Shown: in pieces, positions 10,268 to 17,467 of the stretch
Layout: every line of letters starts with the position of its first letter
Numbering within the stretch: position 1 is the stretch's first letter
Assembly (NCBI GenBank): GCA_022787565.1
Contig: JALFVN010000076.1
Span: 1-64,000, forward strand
Source of the DNA: Clostridiales bacterium
GTDB lineage: Bacteria; Bacillota; Clostridia; Oscillospirales; Oscillospiraceae
DNA length: 64,000 nt
Reading direction: 5' to 3'
Translations under genes and position numbers: made by a program
Notes under the pieces: generated by a model
Told to the model about the DNA's origin: nothing
The model's database searches: none
The model's input: only the letters and a program-made list of their open reading frames with translations

Positions 10268-10822
10268 TTATTCCTCGTATGTCCTGATAATGCTCTCCGC
10301 CACCTCACGGCGTTTGGCTCCGGTGTCCATGGCGGTTTTTTCAATGTAGCGGTGGGCCTCGGCCTCGCTCATTTTCAGTCTGGACATCAGGAGGAGCTTT
10401 GCGCGGGTGACAATCCGCGCATCGTCAAGCTTTCGTTTCAGACTCACCGTTTCCGTACACAGTGCGCGAAGTCTGGCGCAGCAAGCCAGAAAACAGGGCA
10501 GCACGGCGGGCAGACCCGCCTCGGTGCAGACCATGACGCCGGCGCGGGCGCAGCTCTCGTTCAGCGAGGCCGTCTCGCTCTTCGCAACCACAAGTACCGC
10601 CGTATAGCTGTGCTCAGCCGCATCAAGGGCAATGCTCAGCTCATCGCTGCTCAAGATCAGACCGTCCATCGGACGCTCTGCCGCAAGGGCGCGCAGCTCC
10701 CCTGCAGGAGCGCTTTTGATCTGCGCCGGAAAGCCGCAGGGCAGCCGGTAGGGCAGAGACTGGGCAAGGCCGCAGCTTTCCGAAACCAGTATGTTGTATT
10801 TCAGCTTTGGCGAGTACTTCAT
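10268..10822 (-). CDS. ANTAR-domain response-regulator-like antiterminator
   Basis: A 184-residue protein with a receiver-like N-terminal half (an ERPMDGLILSSDEL stretch near residue 50) that lacks the usual phospho-acceptor pattern. A coiled linker leads to a C-terminal ANTAR RNA-binding domain (about residues 125-184: RAKLLLM, LKMSEAEAHRYIEKTAMDT, KRREVAESI). ANTAR proteins bind paired hairpins in nascent mRNA and prevent termination; in Clostridia many act on nitrogen genes. ATG at 10822 follows TTGGAGAGCC, 17 bases after the asnB stop, so the two are co-transcribed. Candidate targets are glnN and amt leaders 7-10 kb away, but their loops do not match the known consensus. Confidence 0.88.
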   Translation of the reverse strand: MKYSPKLKYNILVSESCGLAQSLPYRLPCGFPAQIKSAPAGELRALAAERPMDGLILSSDELSIALDAAEHSYTAVLVVAKSETASLNESCARAGVMVCTEAGLPAVLPCFLACCARLRALCTETVSLKRKLDDARIVTRAKLLLMSRLKMSEAEAHRYIEKTAMDTGAKRREVAESIIRTYEE

Positions 10823-10839
10823 AAGGCTCTCCAATCAAA

Positions 10840-12420
10840 TCAGAATCCGCTTGCTCCGTAGTTTGCCAGCACGCGGGCGGAGGGATCGTCCACATCGCAG
10901 CCCTCCCAGGAACGGTTGGGCATCCAGAAATCCTTTACCATTTCCGCCTGACCGGGATAATACTTTTCAAAAATATCCCGGTAAAGCAGACTCTCCTTGG
11001 TAAAGGGCCTTGCAAAATCGTATTTTGCGCGGCCGACGGCAAATTCCTCGTCGCTGTATACCGTCTCGGCGTATTCCTTCAGGTCGTCCACCATGGAGTG
11101 GCCCACCGCGTCGGAGAAGGCGGCCTTCTGTCTCCACAATATGTTCTCGGGCAGGATATGGTCATCGGCAAAGGCCTTGCGGAGCAGATATTTGCCCATG
11201 TTGTAGTTGTTCATTTTCAGCTTGGGGTCAATGCTCATCACATAGCGCACAAAGTCCAGATCGCCGAAGGGTACTCTCGCCTCGATGGAGTTTACGGAGA
11301 TGCAGCGGTCGGCCCGGAGCACATCGTACATGTGCAGCTCATCCACCCGCTTTTTGGCTTCCTTCTGGAACTCCTCGGGAGAGGGGGCAAAATCGGTGTA
11401 TTTATAGCCAAAGAGCTCGTCGGAGATCTCGCCGGTCATCAGCACGCGCACGTCGCTGATCTCGTGGATGGCCTTGCAGCAGAGATACATGCCCATACTG
11501 GCCCGGATGGTGGTAATATCATATGTACCAAGCAGGGCGATAAGACTTTCCAGGGTGTCCAGCACCTGTTCCCGGGTCATAATGACCTCGGTGTGCTCCG
11601 CGCCGATGAAGTCCGCCACCTGGCGGGCATATTTCAGGTCGATGGCGTCCAGATCCATGCCGATGGCAAAGGTGCGGATCTTCCGGCCCAAGAGCTTTGC
11701 GGAAATGGCGCAGACCAGACTGGAATCCAGACCGCCGGAGAGCAGAAAGCCCAGAGGGGCGTCCGCGTCCAGCCGCTTTTCCACGGCGGCGACAAGCTTC
11801 TCCCTGATCTTGGGGAAAACGGCTTCCAGGGTATCCCGGGAATACTCCTCCACGGTGGTCAGATCGGCGTAGCGGACAAACTGCCCGTCGGCGTAATAGT
11901 GTCCCGGCGGGAAGGGCATGATCCGGTCGCAAAGGCCCACAAGGTTTTTCGCCTCGCTGGCAAAAATGGGCTGACCGTCCTCCAGATAGCCGTAATACAG
12001 CGGGCGGATACCAATGGGGTCGCGGGCGGCGATCAGTCTGTCGGCCTTGGCGTCGTAGATGATCATGGCAAATTCCGCGTCCAGCATAGAGAACATGTCC
12101 AGACCGTATTCCCTGTACATGGGGAGAATGATCTCGCAGTCGGACTCACTGACAAAATCGTATTTTTCCGCCAGCTTCTCCTTTACCGGACGAAAGCCGT
12201 ACAGCTCGCCGTTGCACACCACCATGTCGCCGTCCAGGTGGAAGGGCTGCATGCCGCTCTCGTTCAGGCCCATAATGGCAAGCCGGTGGAAGCAAAGGCA
12301 GCCACTGCCGGCAGGCTCTATCCTGCTCTGATCCGGTCCACGGGAAACCGTCCGGTCGAAATACGCCTTTACCGTCTCCGCGTCAAGCCTCGGTGAAAGA
12401 AAACCCATAATTGAACACAT
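10840..12420 (-). CDS. asnB: Asparagine synthase (glutamine-hydrolysing) AsnB
   Basis: Cytoplasmic transfer of glutamine amide nitrogen to aspartate with ATP. The 526-residue protein begins MCSIMGF, so Cys2 is available as the N-terminal nucleophile of the class II glutaminase domain (RGPDQSR, CNGELYGF). The synthetase domain has the P-loop LLSGGLDSSLV near residue 235 and the TGEISDELFGY motif. The product is expected to be soluble. It is preceded by a T-box leader whose specifier reads AAC (Asn), which supports asparagine rather than another amidotransfer product. The ANTAR gene follows closely. Confidence 0.95.
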   Translation of the reverse strand: MCSIMGFLSPRLDAETVKAYFDRTVSRGPDQSRIEPAGSGCLCFHRLAIMGLNESGMQPFHLDGDMVVCNGELYGFRPVKEKLAEKYDFVSESDCEIILPMYREYGLDMFSMLDAEFAMIIYDAKADRLIAARDPIGIRPLYYGYLEDGQPIFASEAKNLVGLCDRIMPFPPGHYYADGQFVRYADLTTVEEYSRDTLEAVFPKIREKLVAAVEKRLDADAPLGFLLSGGLDSSLVCAISAKLLGRKIRTFAIGMDLDAIDLKYARQVADFIGAEHTEVIMTREQVLDTLESLIALLGTYDITTIRASMGMYLCCKAIHEISDVRVLMTGEISDELFGYKYTDFAPSPEEFQKEAKKRVDELHMYDVLRADRCISVNSIEARVPFGDLDFVRYVMSIDPKLKMNNYNMGKYLLRKAFADDHILPENILWRQKAAFSDAVGHSMVDDLKEYAETVYSDEEFAVGRAKYDFARPFTKESLLYRDIFEKYYPGQAEMVKDFWMPNRSWEGCDVDDPSARVLANYGASGF

Positions 12421-12439
12421 AAAAAAGCACCTCCGAATT

Positions 12440-12695
12440 ATTTTGCAGCATCGCCTAAAATTGTTTAGGACGAATTGCTGCTGATCCGCGGTGCCACCTA
12501 ACTTACTGTAATTATACAGTCACTTTTCGAGTTCCATCAAACCCGTGTACTTTAACGCCGCACACCGCGTCTCCCCTATTCGGCTTGCCCTTTCGGTTCG
12601 CTGCTCCGAAGTGTTATTCCTTCAGACCCTCTGTACCGGGCTTACACCCTCCCCGGCTCGCTGTGACGGGATTTCCAAAGTACTTGTCTTCATCA
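12440..12695 (-). promoter_or_regulatory. T-box riboswitch, Asn-type, upstream of asnB
   Basis: The minus strand carries the T-box core TTAGGTGGCACCGCGG (12486-12501). A stem I region with GAAGACAAGTAC precedes it, and a specifier loop reads AAC (12613-12615) followed by ACTTC. AAC is an Asn codon, fitting asnB. A terminator-like hairpin (GCAGCA/TGCTGC outer 12445-12450 with 12476-12481, inner CCTAAA/TTTAGG) follows. It is not followed by a T-run, and the asnB RBS GGAGGTGC could pair with GCACC of the T-box. Control may therefore be translational rather than by termination; that is inference. Confidence 0.9.
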
Positions 12696-12943
12696 TAGCA
12701 TTTTACGATATGTTTTTGAAGTCCCCTTCAAAAAATATGTGCTGATTTTACATCCGGTGGCCCGATTCGTCAATATTTCACATTTTACTAAATTAATGCG
12801 TTAATGCATTTCCCAAATGGTCAATCAGACAAAATTTTCGCTTCATGCAAATTTTTTGTTGCATTAGGGAAGTTGCGGTGGTATTTTTGAATTGATCCGC
12901 CCTTGGGCGGAAAAAAGTTTTTTGATTTAACGAAAAAAAGTGC

Positions 12944-12972
12944 TTGACAAAACGCTGCCTGTGGTTTATGAT
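12944..12972 (+). promoter_or_regulatory. Promoter of the Trp T-box leader
   Basis: TTGACA (12944-12949), 17-base spacer, TATGAT (12967-12972), just ahead of stem I of the T-box. The about 245 bases between the two divergent T-box leaders hold nothing else I can identify. Confidence 0.85.
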
Positions 12973-12979
12973 GCAGTCA

Positions 12980-13268
12980 ATAATTCAAACCGATGATGAA
13001 GAGTAAGTAGCTTTCTATTCGTCTTGCAGAGAGTCGCCGTTTGCTGAAAGGCGATATTCGGGTAGTTTGTGAATGGACTTCTGAGGGTGACCGAAAGCCG
13101 TATGGTGAGTAGCAGTCAACGGGTGATCTGCTCCCGTTATCAGGGCAGACTTGTATGATAGTACAAGACAAAGGCGGGTACTTTTTTCAGTATCAACTTG
13201 GGTGGCACCGCAGGATCAGTTATTTCTCCTGTCCCTTGATTTTCAAGGGACAGGATTTTTGTTTTTTT
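12980..13268 (+). promoter_or_regulatory. T-box riboswitch, Trp-type, upstream of the trpXYZ-like transporter
   Basis: The T-box core TTGGGTGGCACCGCAGG lies at 13198-13214. Stem I has GATGAAGAGTAAGTAG and GCAGAGAGTCGCCG. The specifier loop reads GAA-TGG-ACTTC, giving a UGG Trp codon at 13074-13076. A perfect 13-bp terminator stem (13227-13239 with 13243-13255) followed by TTTTTGTTTTTTT completes a transcriptional T-box. Uncharged tRNA-Trp should stabilise the antiterminator and turn on the transporter. Confidence 0.93.
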
Positions 13269-13369
13269 GAGGTGATTTTATGTTTCTTCTGACAAAACGA
13301 TGGCGTACCGCAAAAGAAAAAGCACAGACAACAAACCATCACATAACATAATTCAGGAGGAAAATTATC

Positions 13370-14344
13370 ATGAAAAAAATATTCACTTTTGTGCTTGCTG
13401 TTCTTATGCTCGCTTCTCTGGCTGCCTGCGGAAGCTCCGGCTCCGGTTCCAAGGACGTTTACTCTATCGGCATCTCCCAATACGGCGAACACCCCTCTCT
13501 CGACAACTGCCGCGAAGGCTTCCTGCTGGGTCTGGAGGAAGCCGGGCTCAAGGAGGGCGAGGATTTCACCGTCGACTACCAGAACGCCGGCTTTGACGAC
13601 AATATCGCCATCCAGATTGGCCAGAACTTCTCCGCAAACAACGTTGACCTGATGGTCGGCATCGCCACTCCCTCCGCCACCGCCTGCTTTGCCGCGGCAG
13701 AGGATAAGAACATTCCCGTTGTTTTCAACGCCATTACCGACCCTGTGGAAGCAAAGCTTGACAGCGGCAACGTGACCGGCGTCTCCGACAAGCTTCCGGT
13801 GGAAGCCCAGCTGGACCTGATCCGCACCCTCCAGCCCGAGGCCAAGACCATCGGCATCATCTACACCACCAGCGAGCCCAACTCCGTCTCCGCTATCCGT
13901 GAATATAAGGAAAAAGCTCCTGACTACGGTTTTGAAATCGTAGAGATCGGCGTAACCGCCCAGTCTGAAGTCACCCAGGCCGCCGATACCCTCATCAGCA
14001 AGAAGGTGGACTGCATCTCCAACCTGACCGACAACAATGTGGTTGGCGTGCTGGCCTCCATTCTGGATAAGACCAATGAGGCGGGCATCCCTGTGTACGG
14101 CAGCGAGATCGAGCAGGTCAAGATCGGCTGTGTGGCCTCCGCCGGAATCGACTACATTGAGCTTGGAAAACAGGCCGGACGGCTTGCCGCAAAGGTTCTC
14201 AAGGGCGAGGCCACCTGCGAGGAGCTGCCTTATGAGACCGTAACCGAGTACGGCATTTACATCAACTCCGAAGCGCTGGCAGCCATGGCCATCGAGCTTC
14301 CCTCTGACATCGCTGACAAAGCCATTGAAGCAAACGCAGAATAA
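13370..14344 (+). CDS. trpX: ABC transporter substrate-binding lipoprotein, predicted tryptophan-specific (TrpX-like)
   Basis: Extracytoplasmic binding protein of the ABC_sub_bind family, 324 residues. Signal MKKIFTFVLAVLMLASLAAC ends in a lipobox. The mature part shows SIGISQYGEHPSLDNCREGF, GIATPSATACF and PVVFNAITDPVEA, typical of this family. ATG follows AGGAGG. It is the first gene behind the Trp T-box, which is the main reason for proposing tryptophan (or a precursor) as ligand. The TrpXYZ name comes from comparative-genomics predictions; biochemistry is not visible here. Confidence 0.88.
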   Translation: MKKIFTFVLAVLMLASLAACGSSGSGSKDVYSIGISQYGEHPSLDNCREGFLLGLEEAGLKEGEDFTVDYQNAGFDDNIAIQIGQNFSANNVDLMVGIATPSATACFAAAEDKNIPVVFNAITDPVEAKLDSGNVTGVSDKLPVEAQLDLIRTLQPEAKTIGIIYTTSEPNSVSAIREYKEKAPDYGFEIVEIGVTAQSEVTQAADTLISKKVDCISNLTDNNVVGVLASILDKTNEAGIPVYGSEIEQVKIGCVASAGIDYIELGKQAGRLAAKVLKGEATCEELPYETVTEYGIYINSEALAAMAIELPSDIADKAIEANAE

Positions 14345-14366
14345 TTTGATTGGACACTGAACTGAC

Positions 14367-15263
14367 ATGAACGTATTTTTAGAGCTTGCGGAAAGCACCA
14401 TTACCCAGGGCTTCATCTATGCGCTCCTGACCTACGGAATTTACATCACCTATAAACTTCTGGATTTTCCCGACCTTTCCGTGGACGGCAGCTTCCCTCT
14501 GGGGGCGGCCGTCACGGCCGCGCTTCTGATCCGGGGAGTCAATCCATTCCTCTCTCTTGTGATCGCCATGGGTGCCGGCGCTCTTGCCGGACTTGCCACG
14601 GGCCTGATCCATGTGAAGCTGAAGGTCCGTGACCTGCTGGCAGGCATTATCACCATGACGGCCCTGTTTTCCATCAACCTGCAGATCGCCGGGTCAAACC
14701 TGAACATCGGCCGGGATGTGGACACCATTTTTGTCGCGGCTCCCGTGGGTTCTTTGCTTGGGGGATTATCCCTGATCCACAGGAAATTTATTGTCTCCCT
14801 CGTTCTTGTTCTTCTTTTCAAGCTGATTCTTGATCTCTATTTCAAAACCAAAAACGGCATGCTCCTCCGGGCCACCGGCGACAATGCCACCCTGGTCACC
14901 ACACTGGCCCAGGACAAGGGAAAAATGAAAATCCTCGGTCTTGTCATCGCAAACGCCCTTGTGGCTCTGGCCGGCTCCGTAGTCTGCCACGAGCAGCGCA
15001 GCTTTTCCAGCACCATGGGTACAGGTCAGATGGTATTCGGTCTGGCGGCGGTAATCATCGGCACCACCATTTTCAAAAAGCTTCCCGGCGTAAAGGGCAC
15101 CACGGCTGTGCTGATCGGAAGCGTTGTGTATAAATGCTGTATCCAGATCGCCATCAGCCTGGGTCTGCCGGCCAATCTGCTGAAGCTGATCACCGCCGTG
15201 CTGTTCCTTGTGATCCTTGTGATCGGCAACGTGGGGGAAGGAAAGGTGAAGCGCCATGCTTGA
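14367..15263 (+). CDS. trpY: ABC transporter permease, predicted tryptophan uptake (TrpY-like)
   Basis: Polytopic inner-membrane permease of the BPD_transp_2 (branched-chain amino acid LivH/M) type, 298 residues, with about eight hydrophobic segments. It reads FPDLSVDGSFPLGAAV near residue 33 and RATGDNATLVTTLAQDKGK near residue 170, characteristic of permeases paired with ABC_sub_bind proteins. It starts 22 bases after trpX with a weak ribosome binding site and overlaps trpZ by 8 bases. It is controlled by the upstream Trp T-box. Confidence 0.9.
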   Translation: MNVFLELAESTITQGFIYALLTYGIYITYKLLDFPDLSVDGSFPLGAAVTAALLIRGVNPFLSLVIAMGAGALAGLATGLIHVKLKVRDLLAGIITMTALFSINLQIAGSNLNIGRDVDTIFVAAPVGSLLGGLSLIHRKFIVSLVLVLLFKLILDLYFKTKNGMLLRATGDNATLVTTLAQDKGKMKILGLVIANALVALAGSVVCHEQRSFSSTMGTGQMVFGLAAVIIGTTIFKKLPGVKGTTAVLIGSVVYKCCIQIAISLGLPANLLKLITAVLFLVILVIGNVGEGKVKRHA

Positions 15264-16029
15264 ACTCAACCACATCAAAAAAGTATATAACCCCGGTCTG
15301 GTTACGGAGATGTGTATATTTGACGATTTCAGTCTGCAGGTAAAAGACAAGGAATTTGTCTCCATTATCGGCAGCAACGGCAGCGGCAAGACTTCCCTGC
15401 TGAACATCATCTGCGGCAGCATTCCCGTAGACAAAGGGGAGATCACCGTAAACGGGCAGAAGATCAATTCCCTTGAGGAGTTCAAGCGTTACCGCCGCAT
15501 CGGCCGTGTGTATCAGAATCCCGCTCTGGGCACCTGCCCAAACATGACCATGCTGGAAAATCTCTCTCTTGCGGACAACAAGGGGAAAGCCTTCGGTCTG
15601 GGGCGGGGCACTAACTATAAGCGCAAGGATTTCTACAGGGAGCAGCTGGCCGCCCTCGGGCTGGGACTGGAGAACAAAATGGACGTGAAGCTGGGCTCTC
15701 TCTCCGGCGGACAGCGCCAGGCGGTAGCCCTGGTGATGGCTACGCTTACGCCTATCGATTTCCTTATTCTTGACGAGCATACCGCGGCCCTTGACCCGAA
15801 GACGGCGGAAATCATTATGGAGCTCACCGACAAGGTGGTCAGGGAGAAAAACCTGACTGCCATCATGGTGACCCATAATCTGCGATACGCCGTGGAATAC
15901 GGCAGCCGTATTCTGATGATGGACAAAGGGCACATCGTTCTGGATAAAGCAGGCGAGGAAAAACAGGCTCTGGCCGTGGACGACATCCTCCATCTCTTTA
16001 ACCAGATCAGCATAGAGTGCGGCAATTGA
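15256..16029 (+). CDS. trpZ: ABC transporter ATP-binding protein, predicted tryptophan uptake (TrpZ-like)
   Basis: Cytoplasmic ATPase, 257 residues. Walker A GSNGSGKTSLL (about residue 38), signature LSGGQRQAVALVMA and Walker B LILDEHTAALD are intact; the H-loop lies in MVTHNLRYAVEYG. The ATG at 15256 is inside the end of trpY and is preceded by AAGGTGA, indicating coupling. It ends the T-box-controlled operon. Confidence 0.92.
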   Translation: MLELNHIKKVYNPGLVTEMCIFDDFSLQVKDKEFVSIIGSNGSGKTSLLNIICGSIPVDKGEITVNGQKINSLEEFKRYRRIGRVYQNPALGTCPNMTMLENLSLADNKGKAFGLGRGTNYKRKDFYREQLAALGLGLENKMDVKLGSLSGGQRQAVALVMATLTPIDFLILDEHTAALDPKTAEIIMELTDKVVREKNLTAIMVTHNLRYAVEYGSRILMMDKGHIVLDKAGEEKQALAVDDILHLFNQISIECGN

Positions 16030-16039
16030 CAGAAATGAA

Positions 16040-16080
16040 AGGCACGACTCATTCAGAAATTACGTCTGACGGTCGTGCCT
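16040..16080. terminator. Shared terminator between trpZ and the microprotein cluster
   Basis: A 9-bp stem (16040-16048 with 16072-16080) and an inner TCAGA/TCTGA helix. It has T-rich sequence on the minus side (TTTCATTTCT) and a weaker T-run on the plus side. It can serve both converging units. Confidence 0.65.
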
Positions 16081-16105
16081 CTAATTATTGTCTTTCATAT
16101 TGATT

Positions 16106-16159
16106 TTATCTGGAGAATGTTGCATAATATTCTCTGAGAAGACGTGAAACCTTTTTCAT
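16106..16159 (-). CDS. Microprotein copy C (17 residues), diverged paralogue
   Basis: Reads MKKVSRLLREYYATFSR with AAAGGAG upstream (spacing about 12). It shares the pattern M-K-K-[IV]-x-R-[FL]-[FL]-[ER]-[DE]-x-Y-x-[ST]-[FY] and a final Arg with copies A and B. It looks like a short amphipathic basic helix. It is the third and promoter-distal frame of the cluster. Function unknown. Confidence 0.6.
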   Translation of the reverse strand: MKKVSRLLREYYATFSR

Positions 16160-16201
16160 GTTCGTCCCGATCTCCTTTCACTGTTTTTTTCCGCTTAATG
16201 T

Positions 16202-16258
16202 TCAGCGGTGCAGGTAGCTCTCGTACAGGTCTTCAAAGAAACGCTCGATTTTTTTCAT
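16202..16258 (-). CDS. Microprotein copy B (18 residues)
   Basis: Encodes MKKIERFFEDLYESYLHR, identical in protein to copy A. RBS AAAGGA lies about 9 bases before ATG. It is predicted to form an amphipathic helix with aromatic residues on one face (F7, F8, Y12, Y15). Too short for standard gene finders. Not recognised. Confidence 0.65.
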   Translation of the reverse strand: MKKIERFFEDLYESYLHR

Positions 16259-16303
16259 TTTTGTTCATCCTTTCCTGATTTTTTACTGTATCCCCTGTTC
16301 TGT

Positions 16304-16360
16304 TCAGCGGTGCAGGTAGCTCTCGTACAGGTCCTCAAAGAAACGCTCGATTTTTTTCAT
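16304..16360 (-). CDS. Microprotein copy A (18 residues)
   Basis: The promoter-proximal copy, encoding MKKIERFFEDLYESYLHR with AAAGGA about 9 bases upstream. An extended -10 promoter lies about 50 bases before it. Three related short frames in tandem, each with its own ribosome binding site, make chance unlikely. Possible roles include a membrane-associated or toxin-like peptide or a regulator of the divergent LysR locus; none can be chosen from sequence. Confidence 0.65.
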   Translation of the reverse strand: MKKIERFFEDLYESYLHR

Positions 16361-16408
16361 TTTTGTTCATCCTTTCATTTTTTCTTTCCTGTCCCTCGGG
16401 ACGATTGT

Positions 16409-16437
16409 AGTGTAACACCCTTTTCCTAAATTGTTAA
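16409..16437 (-). promoter_or_regulatory. Promoter of the microprotein cluster
   Basis: Minus strand TTAACA (16432-16437), 17-base spacer, TACACT (16409-16414) with an extended TG motif. It points into the microprotein genes and away from the LysR gene. Confidence 0.65.
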
Positions 16438-16494
16438 ATACTTAATATATTCGGTCTGCCATATCGTACAGATATGATAAAGAGGATTTCAACC

Positions 16495-17448
16495 ATGGAT
16501 TTGCGAAGTTTAAAATACTTTACCGTTGTGGCCCAGGAGCTGAATATCACCCGGGCCGCCGAAAAGCTGAATATGAGTCAGCCGCCTTTGAGCAACCAGC
16601 TGAAAGCGCTGGAAGAGGAGCTGGGCGTCACACTTCTGATCAGGGGCAAACGTCATCTGCAGCTCACCGAGGCGGGCAATCTTCTCCTGCGCCGGGCAAA
16701 CCAGATTCTGGAGCTGGCGGATAAAACCAGGCAGGAGCTGGCTGACTTGAAAGACGGTCTCTCCGGCACCATCAGCATCGGCATTGTGGAGGGCCGCGCC
16801 CCTTTTCTGGTCTCCCGCTGGATCTCCGGTTTCCGGGAGGAGTTCCCACGGATCCAATACAGTCTGTGGAACGGCAGCAGTGACGATGTGCTGGACAGAC
16901 TGTACCGGGGTCTGGTAGATATCGCGGTCATTGCCGCGCCTTACGACACGGAGCATCTGGAGGGCTTCCAGGTAGGACGGGAGCCCTGGGTCGCCATTAT
17001 TCCCGCCGGCCACCCCCTCGCCAAAGCGGAGGGGAAGCAGGTCTCCCTTTCCAGTCTTGCGGGAGAGCCGCTCATTGTACCCAGCCGAAAATCCCGGGTT
17101 GACGCCATCCGCAAATGGTTCCGGGAGATCGGAGAGGAACCAAACATTATCTGTGAAATGTCCAACTATCTGGATGCCGTGGCGCTGAGCGAGCGCGGCG
17201 TGGGGATCAGCATCTTCCCGCAGACCACCTATACGCCCAATGCCCTGCTGGTGACAAAGGTCATCACCGACAGTGAGCGGCAAGTGGAATATGTGCTTGT
17301 TCACAGCAAACAGCTGCTCCCCTCCCCGCTGATCAATGAGTTTCTGAACTTTGTCCATGACTCCATTGAGGAGGACAGCCGCAAGCCTCTGCACGTTCTT
17401 TTCCCGGAATACGAATATATCCCGCCGGAAAACACGAAATATCTATAA
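16495..17448 (+). CDS. LysR-family transcriptional regulator
   Basis: A 317-residue regulator with an N-terminal winged helix-turn-helix (about residues 3-60: DLRSLKYFTVVAQELNITR, AAEKLNMSQPPLSNQLKALE, LGVTLLIRGKRHLQLTEAG). A LysR substrate-binding domain follows (SGTISIGIVEG, DIAVIAAPY). The start at 16495 follows AGAGGATTTCAACC; the upstream ATG at 16474 lacks a site. It is followed 19 bases later by a GPH-type transporter and a PIG-L deacetylase, the probable regulated operon. The effector is unknown. Confidence 0.93.
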   Translation: MDLRSLKYFTVVAQELNITRAAEKLNMSQPPLSNQLKALEEELGVTLLIRGKRHLQLTEAGNLLLRRANQILELADKTRQELADLKDGLSGTISIGIVEGRAPFLVSRWISGFREEFPRIQYSLWNGSSDDVLDRLYRGLVDIAVIAAPYDTEHLEGFQVGREPWVAIIPAGHPLAKAEGKQVSLSSLAGEPLIVPSRKSRVDAIRKWFREIGEEPNIICEMSNYLDAVALSERGVGISIFPQTTYTPNALLVTKVITDSERQVEYVLVHSKQLLPSPLINEFLNFVHDSIEEDSRKPLHVLFPEYEYIPPENTKYL

Positions 17449-17467
17449 AAAACACGGAGATGAACAA

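Larger units (their letters stand above)
16199..16376 (-). repeat. 76-bp direct tandem repeat carrying microprotein genes A and B
   Basis: Units 16199-16274 and 16301-16376 are identical except at one base and are repeated with a 102-base period. Each contains a ribosome binding site and a complete 18-codon gene on the minus strand. The single difference is silent (GAA/GAG, Glu9). Confidence 0.95.
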
